From assembly GCF_000152725.1 (NCBI RefSeq), contig NZ_CH724131.1, forward strand, positions 632,680 through 696,679: 64,000 nucleotides of DNA. The letters run 5' to 3'. The notes under the pieces were generated by a model. The model did no database searches. It saw only the letters and a list, made by a program, of their open reading frames with translations, and was not told where the DNA came from. Both the position numbers and the translations under genes were made by a program. Source of the stretch: Pseudooceanicola batsensis HTCC2597. GTDB lineage: Bacteria > Pseudomonadota > Alphaproteobacteria > Rhodobacterales > Rhodobacteraceae. Of this stretch, positions 18,669 to 27,601 are shown one piece after another (position 1 is the stretch's first letter; each line of letters opens with the position of its first letter).

Positions 18669-19826
18669 ATGCGAACCATCACCACGACCGAAGATCTCGC
18701 CGCATTCTGCAACGAGGCGGCCAGCTGCGATTACGTCACCGTCGATACCGAATTCCTCCGGGAACGCACCTATTATTCCCAGCTCTGCCTGATCCAGATG
18801 GCCATGCCCGGCGAGGATGACGAGAACGCGGTCCTGATCGACCCTCTCTCGGGAAACCTCGACCTCGCCCCGCTGTACGAGCTGTTCCGGAACCAGGCGG
18901 TCGTGAAGGTCTTTCACGCCGCGCGCCAGGATCTCGAGATCTTCTACGTCGACGCCGGCGTCATCCCGCAGCCCCTGTTCGACACCCAGATCGCCGCCAT
19001 GGTCTGCGGCTTCGGCGAACAGGTGGGATACGAGACGCTGGTCAAGCGGATCGCGAAGCAGCAGCTGGACAAGTCCAGCCGCTTCACCGACTGGTCGCGG
19101 CGTCCGCTGACCGAGGCGCAGAAGAAATACGCCCTGGCGGACGTGACGCATCTGCGCAAGATCTACGAATACCTCGCCGACAAGCTGCGCCGCCAGAAAC
19201 GCGAGGCCTGGGTCGAAGAGGAACTGGGCATCCTCACCTCGCCCGAAACCTACATCGTCCGCCCCGAGGAAGCCTGGCAGCGGGTCCGCACGCGCACCAG
19301 CTCGCCCCGTTTCCTCGCGCTGGTCAAGACGCTGGCCGAATTCCGCGAATCCTATGCGCAGCGCAACAACGTGCCCCGGAACCGCGTCTTCAAGGACGAT
19401 GCGTTGACGGAACTGGCCTCGACCAAGCCGACGGACATCAAGGATCTGTCCCGGTCGCGTCTGCTGCTGCGCGAGGCCCGCAAGGGCGAGATCGCCGAGG
19501 GCATACTCGCGGCCGTCAAGGCAGGGCTCGAGATGCCGCAGGACGAGATGCCCAAGCCCGACCGCAGCAACGACAAGCTGCAGGTGGACCCGGCGCTCGC
19601 CGATCTGCTGCGCGTGCTTCTCAAGGCCAAGGCGGACGGGGCCGGCGTCGCGCCGCGCCTGATCGCGGCCACCTCCGAGCTCGACGCGCTTTCGGCCGGC
19701 AAACGCGACCTGCCCGCGCTGCACGGCTGGCGTCACGAGGTCTTCGGCGAGGATGCGTTGCGGTTGTGCGAGGGCGAGGTCGGGCTTGCCGCGCGCAAGG
19801 GCCGCGTCGAGATCGTGGAGCTTTAG
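18669..19826 (+). CDS. rnd: Ribonuclease D
   Basis: A 385-residue 3'-5' exoribonuclease acting on tRNA precursors. DEDD residues: VDTEFLRE (Asp26, Glu28), VFHAARQDLEIF (Asp) and ALADVTHL (Asp with Tyr four residues before, DEDDy). An HRDC domain follows at about residues 205-285. Its stop is overlapped by the stop of the convergent lipoprotein gene. Confidence 0.94.
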   Translation: MRTITTTEDLAAFCNEAASCDYVTVDTEFLRERTYYSQLCLIQMAMPGEDDENAVLIDPLSGNLDLAPLYELFRNQAVVKVFHAARQDLEIFYVDAGVIPQPLFDTQIAAMVCGFGEQVGYETLVKRIAKQQLDKSSRFTDWSRRPLTEAQKKYALADVTHLRKIYEYLADKLRRQKREAWVEEELGILTSPETYIVRPEEAWQRVRTRTSSPRFLALVKTLAEFRESYAQRNNVPRNRVFKDDALTELASTKPTDIKDLSRSRLLLREARKGEIAEGILAAVKAGLEMPQDEMPKPDRSNDKLQVDPALADLLRVLLKAKADGAGVAPRLIAATSELDALSAGKRDLPALHGWRHEVFGEDALRLCEGEVGLAARKGRVEIVEL

Positions 19827-20317
19827 CGCCGGGTGGTCAGAACGTTCTGGCCGCCGACGACCTCGATCTGCCGCAGCTCCTCCAGCTCCTGATCGGTAAG
19901 CTTCGTGGCGGCGGTGACCGTCCGGGACAGGGTCGTTCCGACCGGATTGACCCGCTGATCCGCCACCAGCACATAGCGCCGCGTGTCGGGGGGAACCTCG
20001 ACCCCTTCGACCGGCTCGAGCGCCACGTTGTAGGCGCCCTGACGCGCCGAAACGCCCGTGACCTGCACGATGGCCCCGCCCGGCAGGCGTTCGACCGTGA
20101 GGCCGGTGATCTGTGCGATCGGTGTCCGGTTGTCTTCCGTGTCGCGGATGCTGAAACCCCTCCGCCGCGGAATCAGCGGATTGCGGGCCGTGCCTTCGAT
20201 CTCGGTCGCTTCGGCCCGGCCGAACCAGTTGAAGGGGTTGATGCGGCTGTCGCGGATGCGTCCGCAGCTGGTCAGAACCAAAGCCGCAATCAGCAATAGG
20301 GGAAGTGTCTTGCGCAT
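19823..20317 (-). CDS. Putative outer-membrane or periplasmic lipoprotein
   Basis: A 164-residue protein starting MRKTLPLLLIAALVLTSCGR, a clear lipoprotein signal with the cysteine near residue 18. The reading frame extends 25 codons upstream but the signal peptide argues for the internal ATG. The mature part has a short INPFNWFG segment, then mixed alpha/beta sequence with no recognisable catalytic motif. Similar small lipoproteins are conserved in Rhodobacteraceae; function unknown. The final codons overlap the rnd stop. Confidence 0.75.
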   Translation of the reverse strand: MRKTLPLLLIAALVLTSCGRIRDSRINPFNWFGRAEATEIEGTARNPLIPRRRGFSIRDTEDNRTPIAQITGLTVERLPGGAIVQVTGVSARQGAYNVALEPVEGVEVPPDTRRYVLVADQRVNPVGTTLSRTVTAATKLTDQELEELRQIEVVGGQNVLTTRR

Positions 20318-20439
20318 GTCCTGACCTCGTTCGACTTGGGTTTGGGTAACGCATTGGCGCGCGGTTGAAAAGCCGTTCCCGCGTCTGGACATGACCGGGA
20401 TGACCCCTTACCTCCCCTTCAAAGCCGAGGAGAGCGCCC

Positions 20440-20847
20440 ATGGCACAACCCGCATTCGAAGAAATCGTCGAGGATTTCGAGTTTCTCGAGGACTGGGAAG
20501 ACCGGTACCGGCATGTCATCGACCTGGGCAAGGCGATGGCGCCGCTGGACGACGCGCTCAAGGTCCCGGCCAACAAGGTCGAGGGATGCGCGAGCCAGGT
20601 CTGGCTCTATCCGACCACGCAGGACGGCAGGTTCCGGTTCGACGGTGACAGCGACGCGATGATCGTGCGCGGCCTGATCGCGGTGCTGAAATCGCTCTAC
20701 AACGATCTTCCCGCCGGTCAGGTGCGGTCGGTCGATGCGCAGGCCGAGCTTGGACGGCTCGGGCTTCAGGATCACCTGTCGGCCCAGCGATCGAATGGAC
20801 TGCGCGCGATGATCGGGCGTATCCGCGAGGTTTCGGCGGCAGAATGA
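20440..20847 (+). CDS. sufE: Cysteine desulfuration protein SufE
   Basis: A 135-residue sulfur acceptor that takes persulfide from SufS during iron-sulfur cluster assembly. The active cysteine is Cys50 in KVEGCASQVWL, and the N-terminal FEEIVEDFEFLEDWEDRY is typical of SufE. The suf operon itself is not in the window, so this is a detached copy as in many alphaproteobacteria. Confidence 0.94.
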   Translation: MAQPAFEEIVEDFEFLEDWEDRYRHVIDLGKAMAPLDDALKVPANKVEGCASQVWLYPTTQDGRFRFDGDSDAMIVRGLIAVLKSLYNDLPAGQVRSVDAQAELGRLGLQDHLSAQRSNGLRAMIGRIREVSAAE

Positions 20848-20890
20848 CCGGTCGGACCGCCCGCGCGGCCCCTCTGACCGCCCGGGCCCG

Positions 20891-21394
20891 CTATCTCCGC
20901 ACGTAACGCCGCAGGCTCTTGACGAAGGACCCGATCTCGGCCTCCCGGTCCGAGCCCGGAAAGAACCGCACCGCGTCGAAATCCAGCGCCTCGGGCATCA
21001 GGGTTGCGGTGAGCTGGTCCAGCGTCTCGCGGTCGCGGTGCTCCAGCGGCAGCCCGGCGGCCGCGCTCAGCAGGGCGAGACAGTCCTGAACCGCCCGCAT
21101 GCCGCGAAAGGCCTCCATCATCGGCGCCACCAGCGCCGGATCGTCGCGCCAGCTCTGACCGGCGAAGATCTCCTGCACGACACGCTGGCCGGCTCCGCCG
21201 CAGGAATAGCGGACGCAGCCCGCGAACCCCTCCGGCCGCAACCGGTCATGGATGCCGCAGGCGTGACCGCGCAGGTTGGGGCAGGGGGTGCCCGCCGGTT
21301 TGTCGAAGGCGAAATCCTCGCCCCTGTCGAAGGCCAGCGACAGGCAACAGAGCGCCGCGCATCTGCTGCAGTCCTCTTCCAGCGAGGGGATCAA
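20891..21394 (-). CDS. Cysteine-cluster protein (YkgJ-like), last gene of corrinoid operon
   Basis: A 167-residue protein opening with CSRCAALCC (CxxCxxxCC) at about residues 9-17, followed by single cysteines in TPCPN, ACGIH, AGCVR and YSCGG. The spacing recalls the YkgJ/UPF0153 cysteine clusters thought to bind Fe-S or zinc. The start is a TTG inside the stop of the DUF1638 gene (TTGA), so translation is coupled. Context with a corrinoid protein suggests a role in methyl-transfer chemistry or cofactor handling; this is inference only. The C-terminal 90 residues are helical and lack motifs. Confidence 0.7.
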   Translation of the reverse strand: MIPSLEEDCSRCAALCCLSLAFDRGEDFAFDKPAGTPCPNLRGHACGIHDRLRPEGFAGCVRYSCGGAGQRVVQEIFAGQSWRDDPALVAPMMEAFRGMRAVQDCLALLSAAAGLPLEHRDRETLDQLTATLMPEALDFDAVRFFPGSDREAEIGSFVKSLRRYVRR

Positions 21395-22023
21395 ATCGCC
21401 GCCTCGAGCGCCGTGGCCAGATCCCCGTAGCCCGTGTAGCGCCGTTCGAACGCCAGCCCCAGCCGGTCCGCCGCGGCCTGTGCCTTGGCGGTCAGATCGG
21501 GATCGTCGGTCTGGGCCAGATAGACGAGCTTGCGGTAGTGGCCGAAATACATCGGCAGCAGTTCGGGATGCCGGTCGATCCCGAGCCCGCGCCAGACGAA
21601 GGTATCGAACTGTCGGGTCAGGAAGTCGGTGAGATAGAAGGCAAAGATCTCGTCCCGTGCCGCGAAGCGCGCCAGCCCGTCGAAGAAGGCGTAGCAATGC
21701 GGGCCCTGGATCATCTCGACCCCCATGTCGGCGCAGGCTTGCGCCAGATCGCCCCCGGTGCCGCAGTCGGCATAGGCGACGAAGACCTTTTCGTACGCTG
21801 TCCTGCGCCGGGCGACGGCCTCTTGCACGGCGCCGGTGATCTTCGCGGGGTAGTTGTGCAGGATGGCCGGCAGGCAGTGCAGATCGACGTGCGACCAGCC
21901 GTTCGCCTCGATCAGCGCCAGGATCTCGCGCGCCAGCGCGCCGCAGGCGAGCACGAGGATACGGCCCCGTCCGGTCGCGACGAGGCCGTCATCGGTGAGT
22001 TGCTGGTCGCTTGGCGTCTCCAT
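21391..22023 (-). CDS. DUF1638 domain protein of corrinoid operon
   Basis: A 210-residue cytoplasmic protein. It resembles the DUF1638 family, whose members are found beside corrinoid methyltransferase genes. Visible features: RILVLACGALAREILALI near the N-terminus, HLPAIL-like LHCLPAILHNYP and FVAYADCGTGGDL with a conserved cysteine, and GPHCYAFFDG. GGAGG precedes the ATG. It sits 24 bases after the corrinoid protein gene and overlaps the cysteine-cluster gene. Biochemical role is unknown. Confidence 0.8.
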   Translation of the reverse strand: METPSDQQLTDDGLVATGRGRILVLACGALAREILALIEANGWSHVDLHCLPAILHNYPAKITGAVQEAVARRRTAYEKVFVAYADCGTGGDLAQACADMGVEMIQGPHCYAFFDGLARFAARDEIFAFYLTDFLTRQFDTFVWRGLGIDRHPELLPMYFGHYRKLVYLAQTDDPDLTAKAQAAADRLGLAFERRYTGYGDLATALEAAI

Positions 22024-22047
22024 CCGGCCTCCGACGGGCCAGGGGCG

Positions 22048-22752
22048 TCAGCTTGCTACGCCCTGGTTGTGCTTGCGGGCCACCATCAGCTTGGCCGTCT
22101 CGACCGCGACGGCGGCATCGCGGCAGTAGGCGTCGGCGCCGATCGCGCGGCCGAATTCCTCGTTCAGGGGCGCGCCGCCCACCAGGACGATATAGTCGTC
22201 GCGGATCCCCTGTTCCTTCAGCGTGTCGATGACAACCTTCATGTAGGGCATCGTCGTCGTCAGCAGCGCCGACATGCCCAGGATGTCCGGCCCCTCGGTC
22301 TCGATCGCCTCCATGTAGGCCTCGACCGCGTTGTTGATGCCCAGATCCACCACCTCGAATCCGGCGCCTTCCATCATCATCGCCACCAGGTTCTTGCCGA
22401 TGTCGTGGATGTCGCCCTTGACGGTGCCGATGACCATCTTGCCCATGCGGGGGGCGTCGGTCTCGATCAGCAGCGGCTTGAGAATGCCCATGCCACCCTT
22501 CATCGCGTTGGCGGCCAGCAGCACCTCGGGGACGAAGAGGATCCCGTCGCGGAAGTCGTTGCCGACGATGGTCATCCCACCCACCAGCGCCTTGGTCAGG
22601 ATGTCATAGGGCTGCCATCCGCGTTCGAGCAGGATGTTCACGCCTTCCTCGATCTCGTCCTTCAGACCGTCGTAGAGGTCGTCGAACATCTGTTCGACCA
22701 GTTCGTCGTCGTTCAGCTCCGACAGGATGATTTCGTCTTCTTCTTCCGACAT
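22048..22752 (-). CDS. Corrinoid (B12)-binding methyl-carrier protein
   Basis: A 234-residue corrinoid protein of the MtaC/MtbC/MetH-module type. Residues 1-95 form the helical cap domain; the Rossmann-like B12 domain follows with GDIHDIGKNL, where Asp114-x-His116-x-x-Gly119 provides the lower axial ligand to cobalt, then SALLTT and LVGGAPL. Such proteins shuttle a methyl group between two methyltransferases; neither methyltransferase is encoded nearby. Some Rhodobacterales use a methionine synthase split into separate proteins, one being a B12 protein like this; a glycine-betaine or methylamine methyltransferase partner is the other option. Confidence 0.9.
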   Translation of the reverse strand: MSEEEDEIILSELNDDELVEQMFDDLYDGLKDEIEEGVNILLERGWQPYDILTKALVGGMTIVGNDFRDGILFVPEVLLAANAMKGGMGILKPLLIETDAPRMGKMVIGTVKGDIHDIGKNLVAMMMEGAGFEVVDLGINNAVEAYMEAIETEGPDILGMSALLTTTMPYMKVVIDTLKEQGIRDDYIVLVGGAPLNEEFGRAIGADAYCRDAAVAVETAKLMVARKHNQGVAS

Positions 22753-22947
22753 GTGCCTACCTCGGTACGGGCGGTGATCTACCGAACCCATGGCCGTTTT
22801 GCCGCGGCTCGGCGGGTCCGATTGCGACACCAGATCGCGATGTTCCGACCTTAGGGCGTTTTGGCCCCAAGGCGAATGCGAAAAATCTTCATCTTGATCA
22901 TTGGTTAGGCTGATCTTCGCCCCCCGTATCTTGCCAATGTTCTCTTA

Positions 22948-24069
22948 ATGTTCCATGTAGGAGGCATGGCAGAGCTGCGCCCCCTGACAGATGGACATGC
23001 GATCGACGCCGATGCGCGGCGCGGGCGCGGGGCGTCCACCAACCAGCCCGGCCGGTACGAGACGGCGGACCGGGTGGCTGTCGACGACGGCTGGGATCTC
23101 CCCGACGAGGTCGCGCAGATCCGGACCGAAGTCCGCCCCGAGACAGCCCGCAGCCTGATCACCTACAACCGGTCGCCGGATTTGCCCTTCGATCGTTCGA
23201 TCAACGTCTACAGGGGCTGCGAACACGGCTGCGTCTACTGCTTCGCCCGCCCGACCCACGCCTACCTCGGCCTTTCGCCGGGGCTGGACTTCGAGACCCG
23301 CCTGACCGCGCGGGTGAACGCGGCCGAGGTTCTCGAACGCGAATTGCGGTCCCGCAGATACGCGCCCGCCACCATCGCCATCGGCACCAACACCGATCCC
23401 TACCAGCCGGCCGAACACAAGCTCGAACTGACGCGCGCCTGCCTCGAGGTGCTGCGCGACTATCGCCATCCAGTGGCCATCGTCACCAAGGGCACGGGCA
23501 TCCTGAGGGATCTGGACATCCTCTCGGACATGGCGGCGCAGGGGCTGGCCTCGGTCGGCGTGTCCGTCACCACCCTGTCGCCCGATATCGCCCGCCGGAT
23601 GGAGCCGCGGGTGCCGCCGCCCGCCAAGCGGCTTGCCGTGATCCGCGCGCTGGCCGAGGCAGGGGTGCCGGTCCGGCTGATGGCCTCGCCGATCGTGCCC
23701 GGCCTGACCGACACCGAGGTCGAGGCGATCCTCGAGGCGGGGCGCGACGCGGGCGCGCGCGGCGCGAGCTGGATCATGCTGCGCCTGCCGCAAGAGGTCG
23801 CGCCGCTGGTCGAGACCTGGCTGCGCGAGGCCTGGCCCGACCGCGCCGACAAGATCCTGAACCGCCTGCGCGAGATGCATGGCGGCAAGCTGTACGAGGC
23901 CCAGTGGGGCAGGCGGATGCGCGGCGAAGGCGTCTATGCCCGAATGATCGCCGCCCGGTTCGAGGCGGCGCGCCGGCGGGTCGGCCTGGACGAGAGGATG
24001 CCGCCTCTGCGCACCGATCTCTTCCGCCACCCGCCGCGCGTCGGCGATCAACTCGGCCTGTTCGACTGA
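22948..24069 (+). CDS. PA0069-family radical SAM protein
   Basis: A 373-residue radical SAM enzyme with the cluster motif CEHGCVYC (CxxxCxxC) near residues 91-98 followed by FARPTHAYLGLSPGLDFE, a signature of the PA0069 family (spore photoproduct lyase-like). The reaction is not established. Two starts are possible, ATG 22948 and ATG 22966; the second leaves MAELRPL. It is transcribed divergently from the corrinoid operon across 195 bases. Confidence 0.88.
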   Translation: MFHVGGMAELRPLTDGHAIDADARRGRGASTNQPGRYETADRVAVDDGWDLPDEVAQIRTEVRPETARSLITYNRSPDLPFDRSINVYRGCEHGCVYCFARPTHAYLGLSPGLDFETRLTARVNAAEVLERELRSRRYAPATIAIGTNTDPYQPAEHKLELTRACLEVLRDYRHPVAIVTKGTGILRDLDILSDMAAQGLASVGVSVTTLSPDIARRMEPRVPPPAKRLAVIRALAEAGVPVRLMASPIVPGLTDTEVEAILEAGRDAGARGASWIMLRLPQEVAPLVETWLREAWPDRADKILNRLREMHGGKLYEAQWGRRMRGEGVYARMIAARFEAARRRVGLDERMPPLRTDLFRHPPRVGDQLGLFD

Positions 24070-24103
24070 CCCCGCCGCACCGTCCCGGGCGGGCGGAGTT
24101 GCG

Positions 24104-25072
24104 CTACACGGACAGCCGCGCCGCGTGCGAGCCGCGTTCGCGATACGGCGTGGTTTCGTACTGCGCCCGGTAGCATTTCGAGAAATGCGACGGCGAAGAG
24201 AAGCCGCAGGCCAGCGCCACGTTGATCACGCTCATGTCGGTCTGCATCAGCAGGTTGCGTGCCTTTTGCAGCCGCAACTCCATGTAATACCGCTTGGGCG
24301 ACCGGTTGAGGTAGCGGCGGAACAGCCGTTCCAGCTGCCGGGTCGACATGCCCACGTCCCGCGCCAGGACCGCCGGCGAAATCGGCTCTTCGATATGCCG
24401 CTCCATCATCTGGATCACCTGGCTCAGCTTGGGATGCCGCACCCCGATCCGGGTCGGCACCGAAAGGCGCTGCGTGTCCTGATCGGTCCGGATCGAGGAA
24501 TAGATCAGCTGATCGGCAACGGAATTGGCCAGTTCCTCGCCGTGCTGGTCCGCGATCAGTTTCAGCATCAGGTCGATTGACGAGGTTCCGCCCGCAGTGG
24601 TCATCCGCAGCCCGTCGACGGTGAAGACCGACTTGGTCAGCTTCACATCCTCGAACTCCTCGGCGAAACTGTCGTGGTTCTCCCAGTGGATGGTGGCCCG
24701 CTTGCCGTCGAGAAGGCCGGCACAGGCGAGGGTATAGGCCCCGGTGCAGAGCCCGCCGATCCGCAGCCCCTTGCGCGCCTCGCGCCGCAGCCAGTTGAGC
24801 ACCGGCTTGGTCGTGGCCTCCTGTACGTTGAGACCGGCGCAGATGACGACCGTGTCATCGCGGCTCAGCTCGCCCAGGCGGGTCTCCGAGGCGAAGATCG
24901 TTCCGGCGGAACACGTGACGGTATCGCCGGTTTCCGACTGCACTTCCCAGGTGAAGATCTGCCGTCCCGCCATGCGGTTGGCGATGCGCAGGCATTCCAG
25001 CGCCGACGAGAACGACAGCAGGGAGAAATTGTGAAGCAGAACAAAGACGAAGTGGCTCGGTTTTTCGGTCAT
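24104..25072 (-). CDS. GlxA/GbdR-type AraC family transcriptional regulator
   Basis: A 322-residue regulator: N-terminal DJ-1/PfpI-like ligand-binding domain (about 1-185, with GGLCTGAYTLA at the nucleophile-elbow position) and a C-terminal AraC double helix-turn-helix (GMSTRQLERLFRRYL and CGFSSPSHFSKCYR). The layout matches GbdR, the glycine betaine/dimethylglycine-responsive activator, and related ArgR/CdhR proteins. The ATG at 25072 has AGGA six bases upstream, better than the ATG two codons earlier. Glycine betaine as ligand is inferred from family resemblance and the nearby corrinoid gene. Confidence 0.85.
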   Translation of the reverse strand: MTEKPSHFVFVLLHNFSLLSFSSALECLRIANRMAGRQIFTWEVQSETGDTVTCSAGTIFASETRLGELSRDDTVVICAGLNVQEATTKPVLNWLRREARKGLRIGGLCTGAYTLACAGLLDGKRATIHWENHDSFAEEFEDVKLTKSVFTVDGLRMTTAGGTSSIDLMLKLIADQHGEELANSVADQLIYSSIRTDQDTQRLSVPTRIGVRHPKLSQVIQMMERHIEEPISPAVLARDVGMSTRQLERLFRRYLNRSPKRYYMELRLQKARNLLMQTDMSVINVALACGFSSPSHFSKCYRAQYETTPYRERGSHAARLSV

Positions 25073-25246
25073 GCGCATTCCTGACAGGGCCGGCCCGTGG
25101 GCTTGGCGAAAACCCTGTCACGGGCCTTTGCGCCGCACAAGTGCCCAATGCCGCATTCCCTGCCGCGCCGGCCCGATTGGCGGTGGCGGAACCGGCCCTG
25201 TCTGTTTATAACCCAGCGAACCTGATTACCGGTGGAGGACCGACAG

Positions 25247-26614
25247 ATGACCGGCTGGACCAAACGCGACTGGCGCAACAAACCCCGGATCCAGATGCCC
25301 GACTATCCCGATGCGACGGCGCTGGAAACGGTCGAGGGCAAGCTGTCCAACTATCCTCCGCTCGTCTTTGCCGGCGAGGCGCGGCGCCTGAAAGAGGCGC
25401 TCGGACAGGCCGGGCGGGGCGAGGCTTTCGTGCTGCAGGGCGGCGACTGCGCCGAGGCCTTCGACCAGTTCTCGGCAGATGCGATCCGCGACACCTTCAA
25501 GGTCATGTTGCAGATGGCGATGGTGCTGACCTTCGGGGCCAAGGTCCCGGTGGTCAAGATCGGCCGCATGGCGGGCCAGTTCGCCAAGCCGCGCTCGGCC
25601 CCGACGGAAACCGTTGAGGGCGTGGAACTGCCGTCCTACCGCGGCGACATCATCAACGAGCTCGACTTCACGCCCGAGGCGCGGATCCCCGATCCGGCCA
25701 AGATGCTGCAGGCCTATACCCAGGCCGCCGCGACGCTGAACCTGCTGCGCGCCTTCTCGACCGGCGGCTATGCCGACGTGAACGAGGTGCACCGCTGGAC
25801 CCTGGGCTTCACCGAGTCGGACGAGGCCGAACGCTTCCGCGACATGGCGAACCGGATCTCGGACACGCTCGACTTCATCCGCGCCGCCGGTGTGAACTCG
25901 GAACGGCAGCACGCGCTGCGGCAGGTGGATTTCTACACCTCGCACGAGGCGCTGCTGCTGGAATACGAAGAGGCGCTGACCCGCGTGGATTCGACCACCG
26001 GCCAATGGCTTGCCGGCTCGGGTCACATGATCTGGATCGGCGACAGGACCCGCCAGCCCGACGGCGCGCATGTCGAATTCGCACGGGGCGTGCAGAACCC
26101 GATCGGCCTGAAATGCGGCCCCTCGATGACGCCCGACGATCTCAGGACGCTCATGGCCAAGCTCAACCCCGGGAACGAGATGGGCCGCCTGACGCTGATT
26201 TCGCGGTTCGGAGCGGGCAAGGTCGGCGAGCACCTGCCGCGCCTGATCGACACCGTCCGCAAGGAGGGCGCCAATGTCGTCTGGGTCTGCGACCCGATGC
26301 ACGGCAACACGATCAAGTCGAACACCGGCTACAAGACCCGGCCCTTCGACGCCGTGCTCAGCGAGGTGCAGGAATTCTTCGCCACCCATCGCGACGAGGG
26401 CACGATCCCCGGCGGCGTGCACTTCGAGATGACCGGTCTGGACGTGACGGAATGCGTCGGCGGTCTGAAAGAGGTTTCCTACGAGGATCTCAAGGACCGC
26501 TATCACACCGCCTGTGACCCGCGCCTGAACGCGTCGCAGTCGCTGGAACTGGCGTTTCTCGTGGCCGAACAGCTGACCAACCTGCACCGCGAGCGTCTGG
26601 CCAAGGCCGGATAG
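25247..26614 (+). CDS. aroG: Class II 3-deoxy-7-phosphoheptulonate (DAHP) synthase
   Basis: A 455-residue class II (plant-type) DAHP synthase, the first enzyme of the shikimate pathway joining PEP and erythrose 4-phosphate. Family segments: [14 protein letters not shown] at the N-terminus, [11 protein letters not shown] with the metal-binding cysteine, and [12 protein letters not shown]. The start at 25247 follows GGTGGAGGAC. It is divergent from the GbdR-like gene. Confidence 0.94.
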   Translation: MTGWTKRDWRNKPRIQMPDYPDATALETVEGKLSNYPPLVFAGEARRLKEALGQAGRGEAFVLQGGDCAEAFDQFSADAIRDTFKVMLQMAMVLTFGAKVPVVKIGRMAGQFAKPRSAPTETVEGVELPSYRGDIINELDFTPEARIPDPAKMLQAYTQAAATLNLLRAFSTGGYADVNEVHRWTLGFTESDEAERFRDMANRISDTLDFIRAAGVNSERQHALRQVDFYTSHEALLLEYEEALTRVDSTTGQWLAGSGHMIWIGDRTRQPDGAHVEFARGVQNPIGLKCGPSMTPDDLRTLMAKLNPGNEMGRLTLISRFGAGKVGEHLPRLIDTVRKEGANVVWVCDPMHGNTIKSNTGYKTRPFDAVLSEVQEFFATHRDEGTIPGGVHFEMTGLDVTECVGGLKEVSYEDLKDRYHTACDPRLNASQSLELAFLVAEQLTNLHRERLAKAG

Positions 26615-26661
26615 GTCGCGCAACGCAGCCGCGCGCCGGCGGGCGGCCGCGTCCGAAACGA

Positions 26662-27357
26662 TCAGTCTGGCACTCGGGTCCGGACGATCCTGAGGTAGGG
26701 GCGCGGTCCGGGATCGAAGGCGGCGGTCTCTTCCGCCATGCCCCCGGCCGCCGGGGCCGGCGCGGCCACGGGTCGTTCGCGGACCGATCGTTCCGCAGGC
26801 GGACGCGTGCCCCCGAGAAGCGGCACGACATGCCGGCCGGCGATCTCGAACCGCCGCGGCGCCCGTCCGACCGCGCCATGCGTGACAAGGCAGCCGAGCA
26901 CGCGCGAGATGTCGCCCAGATCGCTCTTCAGCGGCAGAAGGATCATCCGGGCGCTCAGGTGCGGCTTGCCGATCCCGCTCTGGGCGCGCAGGTCGAGCTC
27001 GGCCGTGGCGGGGGCCGAAAACACCTCTTCCAGTGTCGCGGCCATCTGGGCGCGCGTCTCGGCGGTGATGATGGCGCTCAGCGGCATCCCGCGGATCTCC
27101 ATTCCCATCAGGGCGGTCAGCTGCGACCCGGCGATGCGCACCCGTCCCAACCCCGTCGCGATGCGTTCCAGGACGAAGGTGTGCTCCAGCGCGGCGCGGA
27201 GCCCGTGCGGGTCCATGTCGGACCGGCGGGGCACCAGACGGCCGGCCCGGGCCGCCTGCCAGTAGGCTTCGACCTCGCGCAGCGGCTGAAGCCGCGCGGC
27301 GCAGGCGAATCCGGTCAAATCGACGACCTTGCGGTCCTTGTTTCTTTCAATCGGCAT
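26662..27357 (-). CDS. PAS domain protein (PAS_5 family)
   Basis: A 231-residue soluble protein. The region of about residues 20-165 resembles the alphaproteobacterial PAS_5 (PF07310) family, with YWQAARAGRLVPRRSDMDP and RIAGSQLTALMGMEIRGMPL typical. The tail from about 175 is proline- and alanine-rich and looks disordered. There is no kinase, cyclase or DNA-binding domain, so it may act as a sensor adaptor. The 244-base gap upstream to yicC carries both promoters. Confidence 0.8.
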   Translation of the reverse strand: MPIERNKDRKVVDLTGFACAARLQPLREVEAYWQAARAGRLVPRRSDMDPHGLRAALEHTFVLERIATGLGRVRIAGSQLTALMGMEIRGMPLSAIITAETRAQMAATLEEVFSAPATAELDLRAQSGIGKPHLSARMILLPLKSDLGDISRVLGCLVTHGAVGRAPRRFEIAGRHVVPLLGGTRPPAERSVRERPVAAPAPAAGGMAEETAAFDPGPRPYLRIVRTRVPD

Positions 27358-27601
27358 AGAGGCAGTCCCGTGAATCTGCGGATTGCCCTCTCGTCCTGCC
27401 CCCGCGGACGTATCAGAAGGCGTGATCGTGCTTACTCATCTGTGAAGATGCGATACTCCCGCCGTAATCGGTCAAATTTCTGAACGATTAGTTAACGCAC
27501 CGCGCAGGAGCCGAGTGACGGAGCGTAACGGACTGGATTTCGCGGGGCGCCGCCGCTAGGTCTGGCGCAGGCAGGGCAGAGACAGGGCAAGGGCAGGGCA
27601 G

